DNA of 64,000 bases from Siphonodentalium dalli (GCA_032622095.1 CP136069.1:43624194-43688193), one strand, 5' to 3'; counted from the first letter of the stretch, positions 1-12,105 are shown. Program-made: numbers and translations. The notes: a model not told the origin generated them from the sequence alone.

Positions 1-427
1 TTCAAGCTGTTCGTACGTCGTGCCAGAAAGGTATTCCAATTTTAGAAAGGAGAGTATCGACTTATTTTGATCCATAAGTCGCCAGCAAATGTTCAGATAT
101 ATCTCAGGCTGCTTTGCTCAACCGGCAGGTGATTTTATGACACATATATGCATCCATGTTATTTTAAGGGCATCGGTGATATATATATCATACAAAAATC
201 ATCATCAGCAGCAGCATCATCATAACCATCACCATCTTCTGCGTCATATATCCAGTACCTGGACGAGGCCTAATCGTCTATAAGCTACCTGATGTCAAAA
301 TTCAGGTTTAAGTATTTTATTCTCATCTCACCGTGGACCCATTCGCTGAAGGATAACCTGGTCGAATAACTTAAATATCGATATTCGATGATGTGTACAC
401 CAAGAGGTCCAGTGTATAACTAAGGAA
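1..427. other. Non-coding, no gene seen
   Basis: I see no coding exon, RNA gene or recognisable transposon end here. The only structure is a short CAT/CAG-rich simple stretch at about 201-245. Confidence 0.5.
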
Positions 428-770
428 CGGCAGAGTTTGGAGTTTGGAGTTTGGGGTTTGGGAAGATCCCCCGGGAAGATTTGAAAGGGCTGTAAGCCCT
501 CTCATACAACCCACGTTTGGGTTACATAGTGCCGCTGTAGAGCGTTTGTTGAGATTGGTTGTGAGTGTTTTCTAGTCATTTGATGCTTGCCTGTGCAGTA
601 TGGGTTACATGCCACCCTAGCAGGAAGCAAAGCCCCCCCCCCCATTCCAAAAGCGGACCAGCGAGAAGACTTACCTTGTTTGTAATACGAGTTCTGTGTG
701 TTTAACTTAGTTGATATCTTTTTATTTAGTGGTTTGTTGTGAACTAGTGTCCATGTTAGTGCATGCATGA
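428..770. repeat. Dispersed repeat shared with the LINE at 9-10 kb
   Basis: A block beginning with short GTTTGGAGTTTGGGGTTTGG repeats is followed by sequence closely resembling 9,891-9,980, including GGGAAGATTTGAAAGGG, the run GTAAGCCCTCTC, and GTGCCGCTG followed by AGAGCG. The second copy lies inside the minus-strand non-LTR relic, between its endonuclease and reverse transcriptase parts. This block is therefore probably a fragment of the same family. No intact protein frame is present. Confidence 0.55.
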
Positions 771-1840
771 ACTCCGTTGCCTTAGTCTCTTGTATTCAGG
801 GCTTATCCTACGGGCTCAACTCTAGGAATGGTGTGCAATGCCGGCCGGTTGACTTAAGGTCGGTCGGGGCTCCCCAACTCTCGGTGGTGCAATGCCCGCC
901 TTACACTCCTGTGTGAGTCTCAGAACCCGTTGACCTGATTGTGTTGTGATGCGCAGATGTGGAAGCAGCTGAGGCCAGACTGTTGGTGGTATGTCTCTGA
1001 AGGTGGGAACCGAGTGTTATTGCTAGTAGTTATGTCTTCATGTACGCACGGGTGTGGTTGAAAGCATGTGTGCTAAGGAACGGCATATAAGGGTAATTGA
1101 GTAAGTAGTCTATGCCGCTCGCCACGCCTCGTGCTCATGGTGCCAAGAATGAACCGGGGCCCTTCGGACAAAGGGGGGCATTGTCCGTTTACAAAGAATA
1201 TATGTCGTTACATCTCCGTTACTGCAATTGTCTCCCAGTCTATGCGCGTAGTCAGTCAAGATCACAGTGGAAATAAGGCTGTACATGTATATCGACAAAA
1301 TCAATCTTATTTTATCTTATCTCCTTGGACTCTGTTCGGTATCCTTTGAAATCTATTCGTCGGACTGACGCTGTTTGTTTGTTGTTGTTTTTTTTTTGCT
1401 TGAAAGAAGCCTTGTCCTATTCAACACCACTAAAAACAACCACCACCAGTATGTTTTATATACGAGAAAATAATTAGATCCCATTAATATGAGGTTTTGA
1501 TGGCCAGAGATTGACTTTCAGAAGTGTTGACACATTTTGAAACTTTTGTCAGCCTAGAAAAAAAATTGAATGATTAATGATAGCCTATTTTCCCTCTTTT
1601 TTGACGTATTATTCATGAATGATTTTTTGGGGGATTTTTGCCTGTGTGATACGAATAATGTTGTTTGCAAGTGGTTTTCATTTTCATTTGCCTGGTATGC
1701 TGATGACTGGGTTAGGATTTTGAATTATATTGAATCTATTAAATCTGATAGAGGATATTAACCTTCCTATACTAAATACTCATGTACGGGTAGTTCCCTG
1801 AAGAAATATTCAAATAATAAGTTCAACAAACGACTAATTA
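771..1840. other. Non-coding, no gene seen
   Basis: No exon-like frame with splice signals, RNA gene or transposon terminus was recognised. A poly-T run lies at about 1,390. Confidence 0.45.
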
Positions 1841-1844
1841 TCTG

Positions 1845-2011
1845 AAAATTTCCCATCAATGAATATGAATCATTCTGCTCTTGTATTATAATTTTTTCTG
1901 TCTGTTGTCTGCTTATATTTCCTAAACACCCCTCGAAATGAATAATAAACTATCCCATTGTATACTGTTATAACTGAATGGGAGAATCCATTCAGTATAG
2001 AACGGGTTAAG
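1845..2011. repeat. Local duplication, copy 1
   Basis: This segment aligns by eye with 2,630-2,793. Shared landmarks are TTATCTGAA, CTTGTATTAT, GTCTGCTTA, AATGAATAATA and a conserved end around TTTAGTATAGAAAGGGT or its variant. The sequence just before it (1,785-1,845) also resembles 50,385-50,460, with AGTTCCCT followed by AATAATAAGTTCAACAAACG. This indicates a dispersed family of unknown type. Confidence 0.55.
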
Positions 2012-2204
2012 CACAAGTCACGTTGCCATCAGACGAACTGGGCGGCGCCAGACGAACCCCTCTCACTGAGAAATGCAAAAATGTGATATATACCTTCCAG
2101 TAATAATTATATTGCAAAACATGTATGACCTATTGGTGTTTATGTTTCGTCAAAATAAAAGCCAATTGGTCGGTTCCGCAGCGTGTGCATGGTAAATATA
2201 TACA

Positions 2205-2364
2205 TTTATAGAGGATCTCACATGAGTTTCTATTTTGTACGGAATTTATCAACCCAGTTCACCAAATTCGATTTGAGCCGAGGTTTACCGAAGATCAAAT
2301 AGAATTTAGTGGACGAGGTTGATAAATTACGTATGAAATAGAACGAGTTTGAGATACCTTTTAT
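2205..2364. repeat. Inverted-repeat (foldback) element
   Basis: The two arms, about 45 bp each, are reverse complements with scattered mismatches. The left arm contains GAGTTTCTATTTTGTACGGA and the right arm ends in TAGAACGAGTTTGAGATACC. They enclose only about 60 bp. No clear target-site duplication could be fixed, so the ends are approximate. It probably derives from a DNA transposon. Confidence 0.65.
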
Positions 2365-2629
2365 CACATGATCAAATAAACGCGAAGCAACGCCAAGTAT
2401 TCATCGAAAACAATAAGCATAAGCTTCAGCAATCACAAGTCATTTCAATAATGGCGTGACGTCATCGCACGCGCTAATATTACACGTGTGTCTTACCAAT
2501 AATTATGAAGCTGATTTTGTGGGTTAATTATGTGATAAATACTATTTAGAGAAGCCTTTTCAATATTAAATAATTTATTGACGAATAGTTATCCCGTATA
2601 GGAAATGTTCAGTGCATATGTCGTCTGTG

Positions 2630-2793
2630 CGGTTTGTAGAGCTTGTTATCTGAACATTTTCCTCCAATAAATGGGTCTTGTATTATCAGTCGTCTGCTTA
2701 ATTTTCCTGAATCCCCATCCAAATGAATAATAGACCATTCCAATGTATACATTCATGACGCAGTGGGGGAATTGATTTAGTATAGAAAGGGTA
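2630..2793. repeat. Local duplication, copy 2
   Basis: This is the diverged copy of 1,845-2,011 in the same orientation, about 780 bp away. It may be the second end of one larger element or a simple tandem duplication. The sequence alone does not decide between them. Confidence 0.5.
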
Positions 2794-3512
2794 TTGAAAC
2801 TGAGCCCATGACCACGTGTACTCAAAAATGATTACCTTTACTCAAAGACATTACTGTGTAATGTACCCAGCCAGGCGAGCCACACAAACAAAGTGGTTCG
2901 ATGGTTCGAAAACAACGGGCCAGCTCCTTGAAACTGAGGTCGGTTCATTTTTATCGACGGAAGGCCAGCGCGGCATGCATTCCATGGGTCCGGTAGGTGA
3001 TTTTAATGAAATAACTTTGTTCTCTCATACACTTCATTGATAATAGGTCGTTGGTCTCGAACGGTGCGCTGTTGTAGGTACGGACCTGGTCGATTCTGAT
3101 GTACCCACCGTTACCTTCATAACAGCCGAGTTATCGACGCCGCAGCGCCACCTTTAATGCATTAACTCGCTTCTAAGGGGCGTAATCGATTGATCTCGAC
3201 AGCAGAGTTATTTGACGGCCAATAATATGACTTGTTGAAACCTCAATTACCTAACCGGAAATGACTGTTGCGATTTTATCGAGCAGATTCCGATTCATAT
3301 ATAGAATCGGAGTACTTTAGTCTTCCTTTAGCGGAAAGGAATTGCATTAGTAATGACGTAACATATTTAGCGTACAGGAACGTTTGCATGTGTACCGACA
3401 TTTATAATTAATTTTGATCACTTTATATATGTAGTGAATGTGAACATAAATCTTACTCCTAAATATAGTGTTCTGTCCTTGTCTATGCAATTGGAGGGTT
3501 GTTCGCGTGCGG
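2794..3512. other. Non-coding, no gene seen
   Basis: No exon, RNA gene or clear repeat was recognised before the direct repeat that flanks the first palindromic element. Confidence 0.45.
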
Positions 3513-3513
3513 C

Positions 3514-3566
3514 GGTTTACCAATAGCTAGCACCGCAACGACCATACCATGTTTACCGTCGTGTCC
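3514..3566 (+). repeat. 53-bp direct repeat, left flank of element A1
   Basis: This 53-bp segment, starting GGTTTACCAATAGCTAGCAC and ending CCGTCGTGTCC, recurs at 3,953-4,005 with one visible substitution (AGCTAG versus ATCTAG). The two copies sit immediately on either side of a family A element. Other family A elements are flanked only by TTAA, so this long duplication is unusual. Confidence 0.92.
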
Positions 3567-3950
3567 TTTACCCAACAGAAGGGCCCTGTGCCAATGCATT
3601 CTCTTATATATGCGAGTCGACCATAGGTCGCCTCGCATATATAAGAGAATGCATTGGCTTAACACATTACAAATTATAAAATTGTTAAAGAATGTAAGAA
3701 AAAGTGGTAAAAAGTGTTAAAAAAAGATTTTTTTTTAGGCCAATGCATTCTCTTATATATGCGAGGCGACCTATGGTCGACTCGCATATATAAGAGAATG
3801 CATTGGCACAGGGCTAACTGTAACTATCATAATGTGGTCAAGGAGCCGGTTCCAATGATATCCATATTTGTATGGTTCTATTGAGACAGACCGAAGATAT
3901 TTTAGGCTGTTGAAGCTTTATTTGGCCGGTTTTGGCCGGTTTGTTGGGTA
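3567..3950 (+). mobile_element. Family A palindromic element, copy A1 (atypical ends)
   Basis: It has the standard family A body: left arm TTTACCCAACAGAAGGG, the core CCCTGTGCCAATGC, two palindromes of about 69 bp around an A-rich spacer, then the right arm ending TTGGCCGGTTTGTTGGGTAA. It lacks the complete CCC and GGG termini and the TTAA target duplication seen in other copies. A 53-bp direct repeat flanks it instead. It has no coding capacity. Confidence 0.9.
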
Positions 3951-3952
3951 AT

Positions 3953-4005
3953 GGTTTACCAATATCTAGCACCGCAACGACCATACCATGTTTACCGTCG
4001 TGTCC
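3953..4005 (+). repeat. 53-bp direct repeat, right flank of element A1
   Basis: This is the second copy of the 3,514-3,566 repeat, differing by one visible base. It directly abuts the right end of the A1 element. A repair-associated duplication or a recombination event is more likely than a canonical target-site duplication. Confidence 0.92.
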
Positions 4006-4435
4006 GCGGGTTCAGTGACTGGAACCTACGTTACCAACTGGCAAGTCTCTAAATTCACAATGCAAATTAAAAACTCAGCTACCGTTAACAACTCATCTAT
4101 AACTGAAATTTACATGGAAAATAGGTATCTACTATGTCCCCATATTGTTAAAATTTTGATTAATTCTTAGCCAAATTGACATATTTTAAATTGCCTGTAA
4201 TTAAATACTTTTTCTCAAGTAATTGAGAGTAATTTGTAATTGGGGAATTTCTCAATTACAATTTATTGAAATTTATTAATTACTTGGACAAATAGACATG
4301 TAATTCAATTACTTTTTCAATTGTACCCAACTGCTTTATGAACAATTAATTAGTGCAACGCCAAGCGTGCCATGTGCCCCCAATGCTCAGTTTAGAGAGT
4401 GGGCAGTAGATTGACTTTTTTTTTAATTTTCTAAA

Positions 4436-4950
4436 TCCAAGAAGTGGGTATCCTTCCCCTTAAACTGGGCTAGCAATACACCAAAGCACAACCAAATCCG
4501 ATGATCCATGCCCAAGGTACAAGCTGAAATGATCATACTTAGACAAAATTAAGAAATTCCCAAGTCAAACATGGGCTGTAACTCTTTAAAAAATGAATGG
4601 ACGAAACCTGCAGTAAGTCGGTATACTTTCCCGTGCTGTCCTATCAAAATTCCAAAGCACGACTGAATCAGAAGACCCTTGTCCAGTTACAAGCTGAAAT
4701 GTTCTTTCGGACACAAAATTCACAAATGTCCAAGTCAAACAACGGCCGTAACTCTGGTAAAAATTAATGGACGAAACACGTAGAATGTGGATACCTTTCC
4801 CCCAACCTGTGCTACACGTACCACCATGCCAAAGGACAACGACATCCAATAATAAAGACATCCGCAATATACTGTGTGTTATGGACGCGTTGACGCGTTT
4901 TACACTAATTCCGGCAAAGGTCCATAACTCTGGAAAAAAGTGCGGACAGT
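4436..4950. repeat. Tandem repeat, unit about 170 bp, three diverged copies
   Basis: Three consecutive units share the order: GTGG/GTATNCTTTCCC, ACAAGCTGAAATG, CACAAA or AAATT followed by AAGTCAAACA, GGCYGTAACTC, AATGGACGAAAC. Units begin near 4,438, 4,610 and 4,780, and the last is incomplete (CCATAACTCTGG near 4,920). No open frame is conserved across units. Confidence 0.75.
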
Positions 4951-4961
4951 CATTTGAATGA

Positions 4962-6860
4962 GTTTATTGCTAGCCACGAATAAACATGGAATATGCAAAC
5001 ATATAAACATATATACAATAACACCAAAGTATATTGATGCACAATAGGGAACATCAGCATAAATACACATGTATCTTATATACATTCAGACATATATACT
5101 GGTATAACTCAACACCGCTACTCACAATTGTGAGCAGATCTTGATCGTGCACCGTCCATACTTCACACCCACATCGAAATTCAAAGGAGAATAAATTGTG
5201 TCCCTCTGAATGCTTTATTTAAGAAAATCGATACGGATTTCAGAATGCTCACATTCTGTGTGGAGAGAAGTCTGTGAAACTTCCCCCTGTCTGGGATCTG
5301 CCAATGACATTTCGGGATATATTGTCTACGCAATTCATTAAAATAGCTACACATAATCATAAGATGATATTCGTCGCCCATGCATGCCAGATTGTATGAC
5401 AAATGGGACATACTCTTTGTTCTTTCTGTATCTTTTTTGATGTGCCACTTTCTATGGCTAATTGGTGATTAGAAGTTCTTATCTTCATGAGATATTCCCC
5501 CAATTGTGGTGGTGGTTCGATCAAGTAAGTTATCATTTCGAACGTGGGAGTTATAAAGTTATACAAATTACCCCTGGATGATGACATCATGTTACCATAC
5601 TATTCTTGGTCGATCAAGATCTGCTTCATGTGTGTGCTGTCATGTTTAGAGAGTTGTAATTGTGCCATCCATTTGGAATTTGAACCCGTGTTTTGCAATA
5701 TATACTTTTTATGGATCTGACCATCTATGTTTGTGTTCACAACTGCTGTCATTTTGATATAACGTGTAAGTAATCTGGTACATTTGGCCAATTCAGAACT
5801 CAGACCAGTAAGAAATAGCTCGACACTTGGCCTCTATTATAAGAGGGTGCTTTCCTAACTCTCCATAAACCATGACATTTGGCGAATTAGATTTCATGCC
5901 GAGTAAATTGTTTGCAACTTGATGTGCACGGCTTCAACCGTTTTCATTGACTCAAAAAGCCATATTTCACTGCTGTGTAATAAAATTGGTACAACCATAA
6001 TAATCAAACAGCTGTAGCATGAGGTCTATTGGAAACTTCATATTTCTGGTTTTGTTCAAGAGGGCAAAACCTGCACTATGTGGAGATCCTTTCGACAATG
6101 CTGGTCTGCCGGCATGCTAAATGACTTACAACTTGGATTATCGATAATTGAGCTGTGTTGTGAATTTTTTTTTTTTTTTTTTTTTTAATTCTTTATTGAC
6201 AATATATACATGGACATATTCATATATTTAAAATACAACATAATGACAACAACAAAAATAATGTCCTGGTATTTTCGAAAGGGGGGCTTTCGCTCGCAAC
6301 CCACACACGCCTTACACACGTTCAAAATCGAAGACACCTCATGCGTGTTTTTGATTACACAGACTATGTTTATGACTGGAATGTCACCAGAAATCGTTTT
6401 GTATGTGTTGTGAAATGTTTGTTACAAACGGTCTCGACTATATATACCCCTGAATCATCCTTCGGAGGGCCGGGGCATAATAAAAATGAACATCGTTTAA
6501 AGAGGACATTATAACGTTTTTTTTTACATTTATTGGAGAGGTTTCGTCATGCAGTTGTTAATGTTAATATATCCTGTCAATGTGGAATACCATTCATAAT
6601 TTATTCGATTGAGGTTTTTTTTATTTTCCTACATGCATTGCAACCAATGCATAATATTTCAACTATAAATTATGTGCATATTCAGTTAGAATAAATATCC
6701 AGCATAATGAATCACAGGCGCGTAAGAATTCATGCACCCTCCAAATAGTAACAGAGATAAATACACGGATACGTTCTTACCGTCAGCAATACGCCCATGA
6801 AATAATATACCAGTCTCAATAAAAGCATCATCAACCGTGGAAGAATTCAAGCGTCTTCTG
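4962..6860. other. Non-coding, no gene seen
   Basis: I found no supported exon or transposon end. A long poly-T run at about 6,167-6,186, followed by AATTCTTTATTGACAAT, resembles the reverse complement of a polyadenylated retro-insertion 3-prime end. It is too short to assign. Confidence 0.4.
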
Positions 6861-6869
6861 AATGTCGGT

Positions 6870-7257
6870 CATACTAATTTGGCTAAGTTTTATTATCATA
6901 GTCACTCTCGTAGAGGCCAAGTATATCACACTAGAATGAGACTGGGGTGTATCTGAACAAAGTTCTTGTTTTGAATTACGTAAGCGATTCCCAGTTGTGT
7001 CCTTGTGGGGATTTTTTTGCGAATCCGCGTACCATTTTCTTTTGCAATGTCCCCAATATAGTCAAATTAGAACTGATCTGATAGCCGCTGTATATACCAT
7101 TTTCGCGAGTACATGTGGAAATCGATGTCCTATTGTATGGGTCTAATGAGATGTCCGATGAAACAAATTCAATAATATTTGAAGCTGTACAAAAGTTTAT
7201 CATCCAAAGTCGACGTTTCGAATAATGTATGAACTTCGTGTGCAGGGGGTCGTGCAT
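6870..7257 (+). pseudogene. Non-LTR retrotransposon C-terminal relic
   Basis: Plus-strand frames, joined only by frameshifts, resemble the C-terminal region that follows the reverse transcriptase in many LINE proteins. HTRMRLGC is followed by a leucine/asparagine-rich stretch, then CPCGD, then HFLLQCPQYSQIR. That is the familiar C-x-C-G ... H-F-L-L-x-C-P pattern of a zinc-binding tail. At least one stop (about 6,956) and one frame change interrupt it. It is a dead fragment; the minus-strand frame over the same bases is a shadow. The family call rests on pattern memory without an alignment. Confidence 0.65.
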
Positions 7258-7259
7258 GT

Positions 7260-7740
7260 AAAAACGGGGTTCATATCTTGTTTGTATAAATATGTAAGTC
7301 GCGTTTCTGCCCCTTGTGTTCGGGCATATCCGACTGTCTGCTCGTTGGGCAACCGTGATGACCTTGACATATTGATGGACTAAAAGATACGGGCGGCGTT
7401 GGCTGTGGGTATGCTGTTAAAATATGCAGCTCCGTCAAAAACCGCCATAAACAAAAAGAATAGTAAAATATAGACAGACTTTATTCTTATATCAATCCGA
7501 AATATGGCACAAACAGTATGTTATTGTCAAATGTTTTTTCTTTGTTATGTAAACAAAAGCAAAAAACGATTACAGAACCTGGCTTTTATTTAGATCCGGA
7601 TATGGTAAACATAAAGAGCGTTATTTGTTACTGTTTTCCTGATATGGATATAATAAAGAGCGTTTGTATCATTTGTGTGTGATTAACCAATATAATTGCG
7701 CTGTGTTATGTAAACAGAAGCAAAACTTCTGTAACATGAG
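7260..7740 (+). repeat. Dispersed repeat, copy 1 (inverted copy at 36.3-36.7 kb)
   Basis: The segment around GTCAAAAACCGCCATAAAC (about 7,433), then TTATGTAAACAAAAGC, CATAAAGAGCGTTATTTGTT and CATTTGTGTGTGATTA, recurs in reverse orientation at 36,310-36,690 in the corresponding order. A shorter piece lies at 22,775-22,850. It may be the 5-prime portion or a nested part of a retroelement, since LINE relics flank it on both sides. Confidence 0.7.
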
Positions 7741-7741
7741 C

Positions 7742-7983
7742 AGGTTCTTACTTACGTACAGCATCGTACGTCTTGACGACAATATACTAAGAAGCAAAAC
7801 ACCGAGAACATGTTTTTCAGAAAATCTACCAACACATACTTTTCCCAATGTGTGGAATTCGATTAACTCCAAAATAAAAATTTGTAAGTTTAATTATGTA
7901 TTCAAAAAATTATTATCTACTGAACTAATAGGTAAATATTCGGCTACATGTAACATCAAATCATGCTACATTTGCGATAGATA
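7742..7983 (+). pseudogene. Non-LTR retrotransposon C-terminal fragment
   Basis: The plus-strand frame contains HTFPNVWNSINSKIKICKF followed by NYVFKKLLSTELI. This matches the common LINE C-terminal tail of the type F-P-x-x-W-N-S-L/I ... F-K-x-x-L. It ends at a stop near 7,983. No upstream reverse transcriptase is joined in frame, so it is a 5-prime truncated copy. Downstream AT-rich sequence leads to a short ACATCT-type tail at 8,519-8,550, which may be the 3-prime end of the same insertion. Confidence 0.6.
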
Positions 7984-8518
7984 ATCATATCACTTGCCTC
8001 AAGCAACTTACAACTTAGAGTTATCACCTGAACATCCGCCCTTCCAGACAGCCCTGTGACATACACGGCGGCGTCCGTGAATTTTTAAATTGAAATGTTA
8101 TATATGATAAGGCAAATTATGTACGGCATTATGCTGTCATAAAAAATCTAACTTATTGCCTGGTATCCGCCGTCCACTCTGATTATTTCAAAAACTACAT
8201 TATATAGGGCCGTCGCGACCTCACAATGTTATTCCGATTTAGCTTTTCTAACTTGCCCATCAAACGCAATAGTATATAAGATATATACTCTTAAGTTCAC
8301 AATTTATACCATTTTCAATTAAAATTATCAATATAGTTAAATTATTTAACATTTAACACCAACCAGCAAACCTGAAACTACATATGCCATCATATTTTCT
8401 TATTGTATTATTGATTGAGGGGCAGCAGGAAGACGGCCAGTAGGTCATGCTGCTCCTGTACGATACCATTAATTCATATATCAATGCTTTGTTATCTATT
8501 CTTATCTATTGTACAAAT

Positions 8519-8550
8519 AAACATCTACATCTACATCTACATCTATACTA
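8519..8550 (+). repeat. Short (ACATCT)n tract, possible LINE 3-prime tail
   Basis: About four to five tandem hexamers follow CAAATAAACATC. Short 3-prime microsatellites of this kind terminate several non-LTR retrotransposon families. It lies about 540 bp downstream of the C-terminal fragment ending near 7,983. Confidence 0.55.
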
Positions 8551-8959
8551 GTTACGCGCTGATTATGTTTGGCATATGAACAAAACTATATATTTTGTAA
8601 TATTCCCTCCGTTGATGGCGATTTGAACAAATATGAATATTTCTGCAACGAACGCCGCCAGTGCCTTTAATACTCATTGCATTTACTAATTGTATGTACT
8701 TTATTGATACACACTAAGGGTATAACAATGATCTTTATATATACATTGTTTCATGTATCATCTCTCCTGGGTGCTGAGACGTATTGGCGTCTAATTCCGT
8801 TTCTATATTGGACACTACACCATAATTTTAGCACGATCAACATTTATGGTCCGTTTAAATTATTTCAATGAAGGAGTCGTCTTTACTGAGTCGGGTAAAC
8901 TATTCCAAGAACGTGTAGTTGACGGTAGAAAGGTGTTCATAGGCGTATTCCTATTGCTG

Positions 8960-11210
8960 TCAGGTGGTGAATACTAGCATGCCTAAAATTGTAACCAGAC
9001 GACATAGAATCAGACGGAACCATGTTGGATAAATAGGATGGAGTTTTTTTCTTGTCATTTTGTAAAATTGAATCAATTTCTGTTTACTTTTTCGTAACGC
9101 AAGTGTTTCCCATCCAGTTTCAAATAACATGTTGAGGTCGCTAGTACTTCTAGTTGCCCCAGTTACAACTCGTACCATTTCATACCGAATATCACCAATG
9201 CGATAGCTCATATATTTCGGAATGTCCCAAACATGTGATACATATTCCAGTATAGTGCGAATGAAAGAAACATATACGGTTTCTAAAGACTTTCTGCTTA
9301 AACGAAACTTGTGTTTCTTTACATATTAATTCTTTTAATGCCTTGTCGAGTATACTACAAATGTGACTTTCCCCAGAACTATCAAAGATAACCTCGAGAT
9401 ATGAATGATTGCTTACTTCTGTTATTAGTGATCCAGCCATGAGTAGGGGTTGAACTACATCCAATCTCTTCCTTTGTACTAACAATGCTTCGGTATTCAG
9501 GGGGTTGAACTTAACCAGCCACATGCATGACCATTTGACGATAGTGTCTATGACTCTGTTAATTATTTCTGCGGCGAGGGTAGGGTTCTCAAACCACAAA
9601 TAAATCGAATTGTCATCTGCAAAAAGACGCCTGCGGATACATATTTCCAGTCAGAGCTAGCGTTGTCAATCAAAACTCTCTGTTGGAGAGATTTAAGGTA
9701 GGATGCTATTAGTTTGTATAACTTACCATTGATACCCATTTCGCGGAGGAGACCTTTGTGCCAAACCCTATCAAATGTCATCAAATTTTATCAATTTGTT
9801 CTTTTTTTCTATGTGTAAATTGCCAATGTTCTGTTCTGTTCTTTCGTTCAAATAAAATATTGTTTACACTAACATAATGAAAAAAACAAGTTTGGAGTTT
9901 GGGATGATACCGGGGAAGATTTGAAAGGGACGTAAGCCCTCTCCTACAACCCACTTTATTTATGTTGTGGTGCCGCTGAAGAGCGTATGTAGAAGTCTTG
10001 GATTTCTTGTGGTGTGATAGTGGTTGTCAATGTATGTTCATCGTCTGTCTCGTATACGGGCGATTTAAGTGTACGAATGTATGTTTGTTTTGTCTGACAT
10101 AATCAATTACATGTTTTCTGAATTTTTCGATAAATCGGTAGCTTCCCGTTTTCCAGTTTAACTGCTTTGTTTGTCTTGTTAAATTGTTATACATAGCTCA
10201 ACATTCAATGTCTTTATGATGTTTTTGCATGTTTTTCGTTTGAGGTGAATTCTAGTGCTTCTCGTGATACTCTTCATGTATCTTGCTTTATTTTCTTTTT
10301 TGGGCATGCTGTTTCGATGGCCTCGTTAATATTGATTTGGCTGCCATTTCGATGTCATTCGGGGTGTTAAAATGTGCACTGCCAATGTTTAAGTTACGTG
10401 TTCCCTAAATGTATCCCAGTCTGCATTTCTAAGGTTTCTTTTGAGTATGTTTTTGTTGTGTTTTGATTTTACGTTTGTTATGTAGAGTTTGACCGGATAA
10501 TGGTCGCTCCCTACATCGAATCCTATTTTGCATTTATGTATACTTTTTGCAATGGATGGCATTGCTAGTCTAGCATTTCTCATGATTTGCTTCTGATGTC
10601 GTGGTGTGTTACTATGATTTCATCTTTAAGTTTGGACGTGTTGATAATGGTGTATTTTATGTGGTGTCTAACTAATATCGCGACCCCCCCCCCCGGCAGA
10701 GGATCGGTTTTTTCTATGTGTGTTGAAGCCGGGGGATGAGAATTTGATGTCATTGCCGAGTTTGGTTTCATTTACTGCTAGTATGTCTATTTTATTTTCT
10801 TCTACGTATTCTATTAGTTCATGTTTGCGAGCTCTGAAGCTGTTAGCATTTATATGAGCTATATTTAGGTTGGTGCTGCCATTATGAGTGGAACGGTTGT
10901 GATGTTTAAGTGTCAGTGATGTTGTTGTCTGCTTGCGTTGTGTGTCGATAATGTTTTTGTCGTGGTAGAGCACAAGGCCTCTTGTAATATTTGTTTTGTA
11001 GTATTTATTAACATTGTTTTGTATTGATTGAATCATTTTGCTTTGTGATTGTTCTGCGTTTTGGTACCCCAATTTGTGGGACTCGAAAAGGCTTGAAAAT
11101 AATGTGTTGACCAGTCTGAGTGCTTCTGTTGATTCTGCCGGTTTTTGTGCGATGGTTGCATATGATAATTTCTTACTTTCGGCGTATTTTACTGCCAACA
11201 TAATGAACAA
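8960..11210 (-). pseudogene. Decayed non-LTR retrotransposon (APE endonuclease plus reverse transcriptase)
   Basis: This copy of a LINE is read on the minus strand from 11,210 to 8,960. The first frame (11,210-10,668) has a poorly conserved N-terminal part, then LNIAHINANSFRARKHEL and IDILAVNETKL, the start of an APE-type endonuclease. Later frames carry VAILVRHHIKYTI and GFDVGSDHYPV, the conserved late endonuclease motif. The reverse transcriptase part is at 9,784-9,192: FDRVWHKGLLREM, then a thumb-like region. The C-terminal part at 9,211-8,960 has GWETLALRKSKQKLIQFYKM. Frames are split by stops, shifts and small deletions. The segment that should carry the P-Q-G and catalytic D-D motifs is damaged near 9,600. 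The family may be CR1/jockey-like. It cannot be active. Confidence 0.85.
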
Positions 11211-11780
11211 AAATAGATTCTATTGTATTATTCATCTATTGAAATCCTGATGAGGATTAAATGCAAGTCAATTTCCTTGAATCCCATAAATGTCATAACG
11301 GCTAATTATAGGTCAATTGAGGTGCATCACACTTGCTTTGTTCAGTTATGTGATTAGCTCGATTGTCCTAATGTGACTTGTACAGTGATTGTCTACTATT
11401 GCTACACGCTAATTCGGTGAAAATAAGACTAATTGAAGTTGGTTAGTCTCTGTATTCATATTGCATATGTTGTGTCACACATTTCTTGCCACTCCTACAT
11501 ATATACAAAGATGCATAATACAATTTATTTCACGAATTTGTAAGGACCAGAGAGCACCTACATTCCGGACCATATACCAATTCGTACTGTATTCAACACT
11601 ATACGCCTTCTGTGGTTTTAGTTGTGTCTTTTCGTTCACTGACATAGGATAAACTTTGGAACAAAGGTATTTTATTTTAAAATGACTCCACCCACACTGT
11701 CTTCTAGTCAATATAATGCCGGAATATTGTTTTCATGCATGTCGTATACATGTAATACCTCTGATTTATAATAAAATACT

Positions 11781-12105
11781 AATGCTGAAGGGTTCACTCT
11801 CACAAAAAAGTGCTGAAGGGTGCACAGATTTTGAAAATGTGCTGAAGTGTACACAGGGTTTGTGATCGGCATTAACGCAGTTACTTCAACTGTGCTCTTG
11901 AAAATCTGGCACCCGTCAACAGTTTGCTGTTAATTTTAATTCGAACGTAAACATTTTTTATATTACAAAAATCATGACAGACACAAAAACTAAACGTAAT
12001 TTAGAACGAGATTTCAGGACCTGTGTACCTTTCAGCACATTTTCAATACCTGTGTACCCTTCAGCATTCGTTTTGGTGAGAGTGACCCCTTCAGCAACAC
12101 TGAGT
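11781..12105. mobile_element. Inverted-repeat element with TGCTGAAGGGT subrepeats
   Basis: The left arm (11,781-11,860) reads ATGCTGAAGGGTTCACTCTC and then two more TGCTGAAG units. The right arm (12,015-12,105) is its approximate reverse complement, with the same spacing of GTGTACC/CTTCAGCA units. The arms are about 80 bp and enclose about 150 bp. Repeated short motifs in subterminal arms are typical of non-autonomous DNA transposons. No clear target-site duplication was found. Confidence 0.7.

Noticed and set aside
10668-11210. A 180-codon open frame as a host gene
   Set aside because: The endonuclease motifs and the downstream reverse transcriptase pieces on the same strand show it is the start of a decayed LINE.
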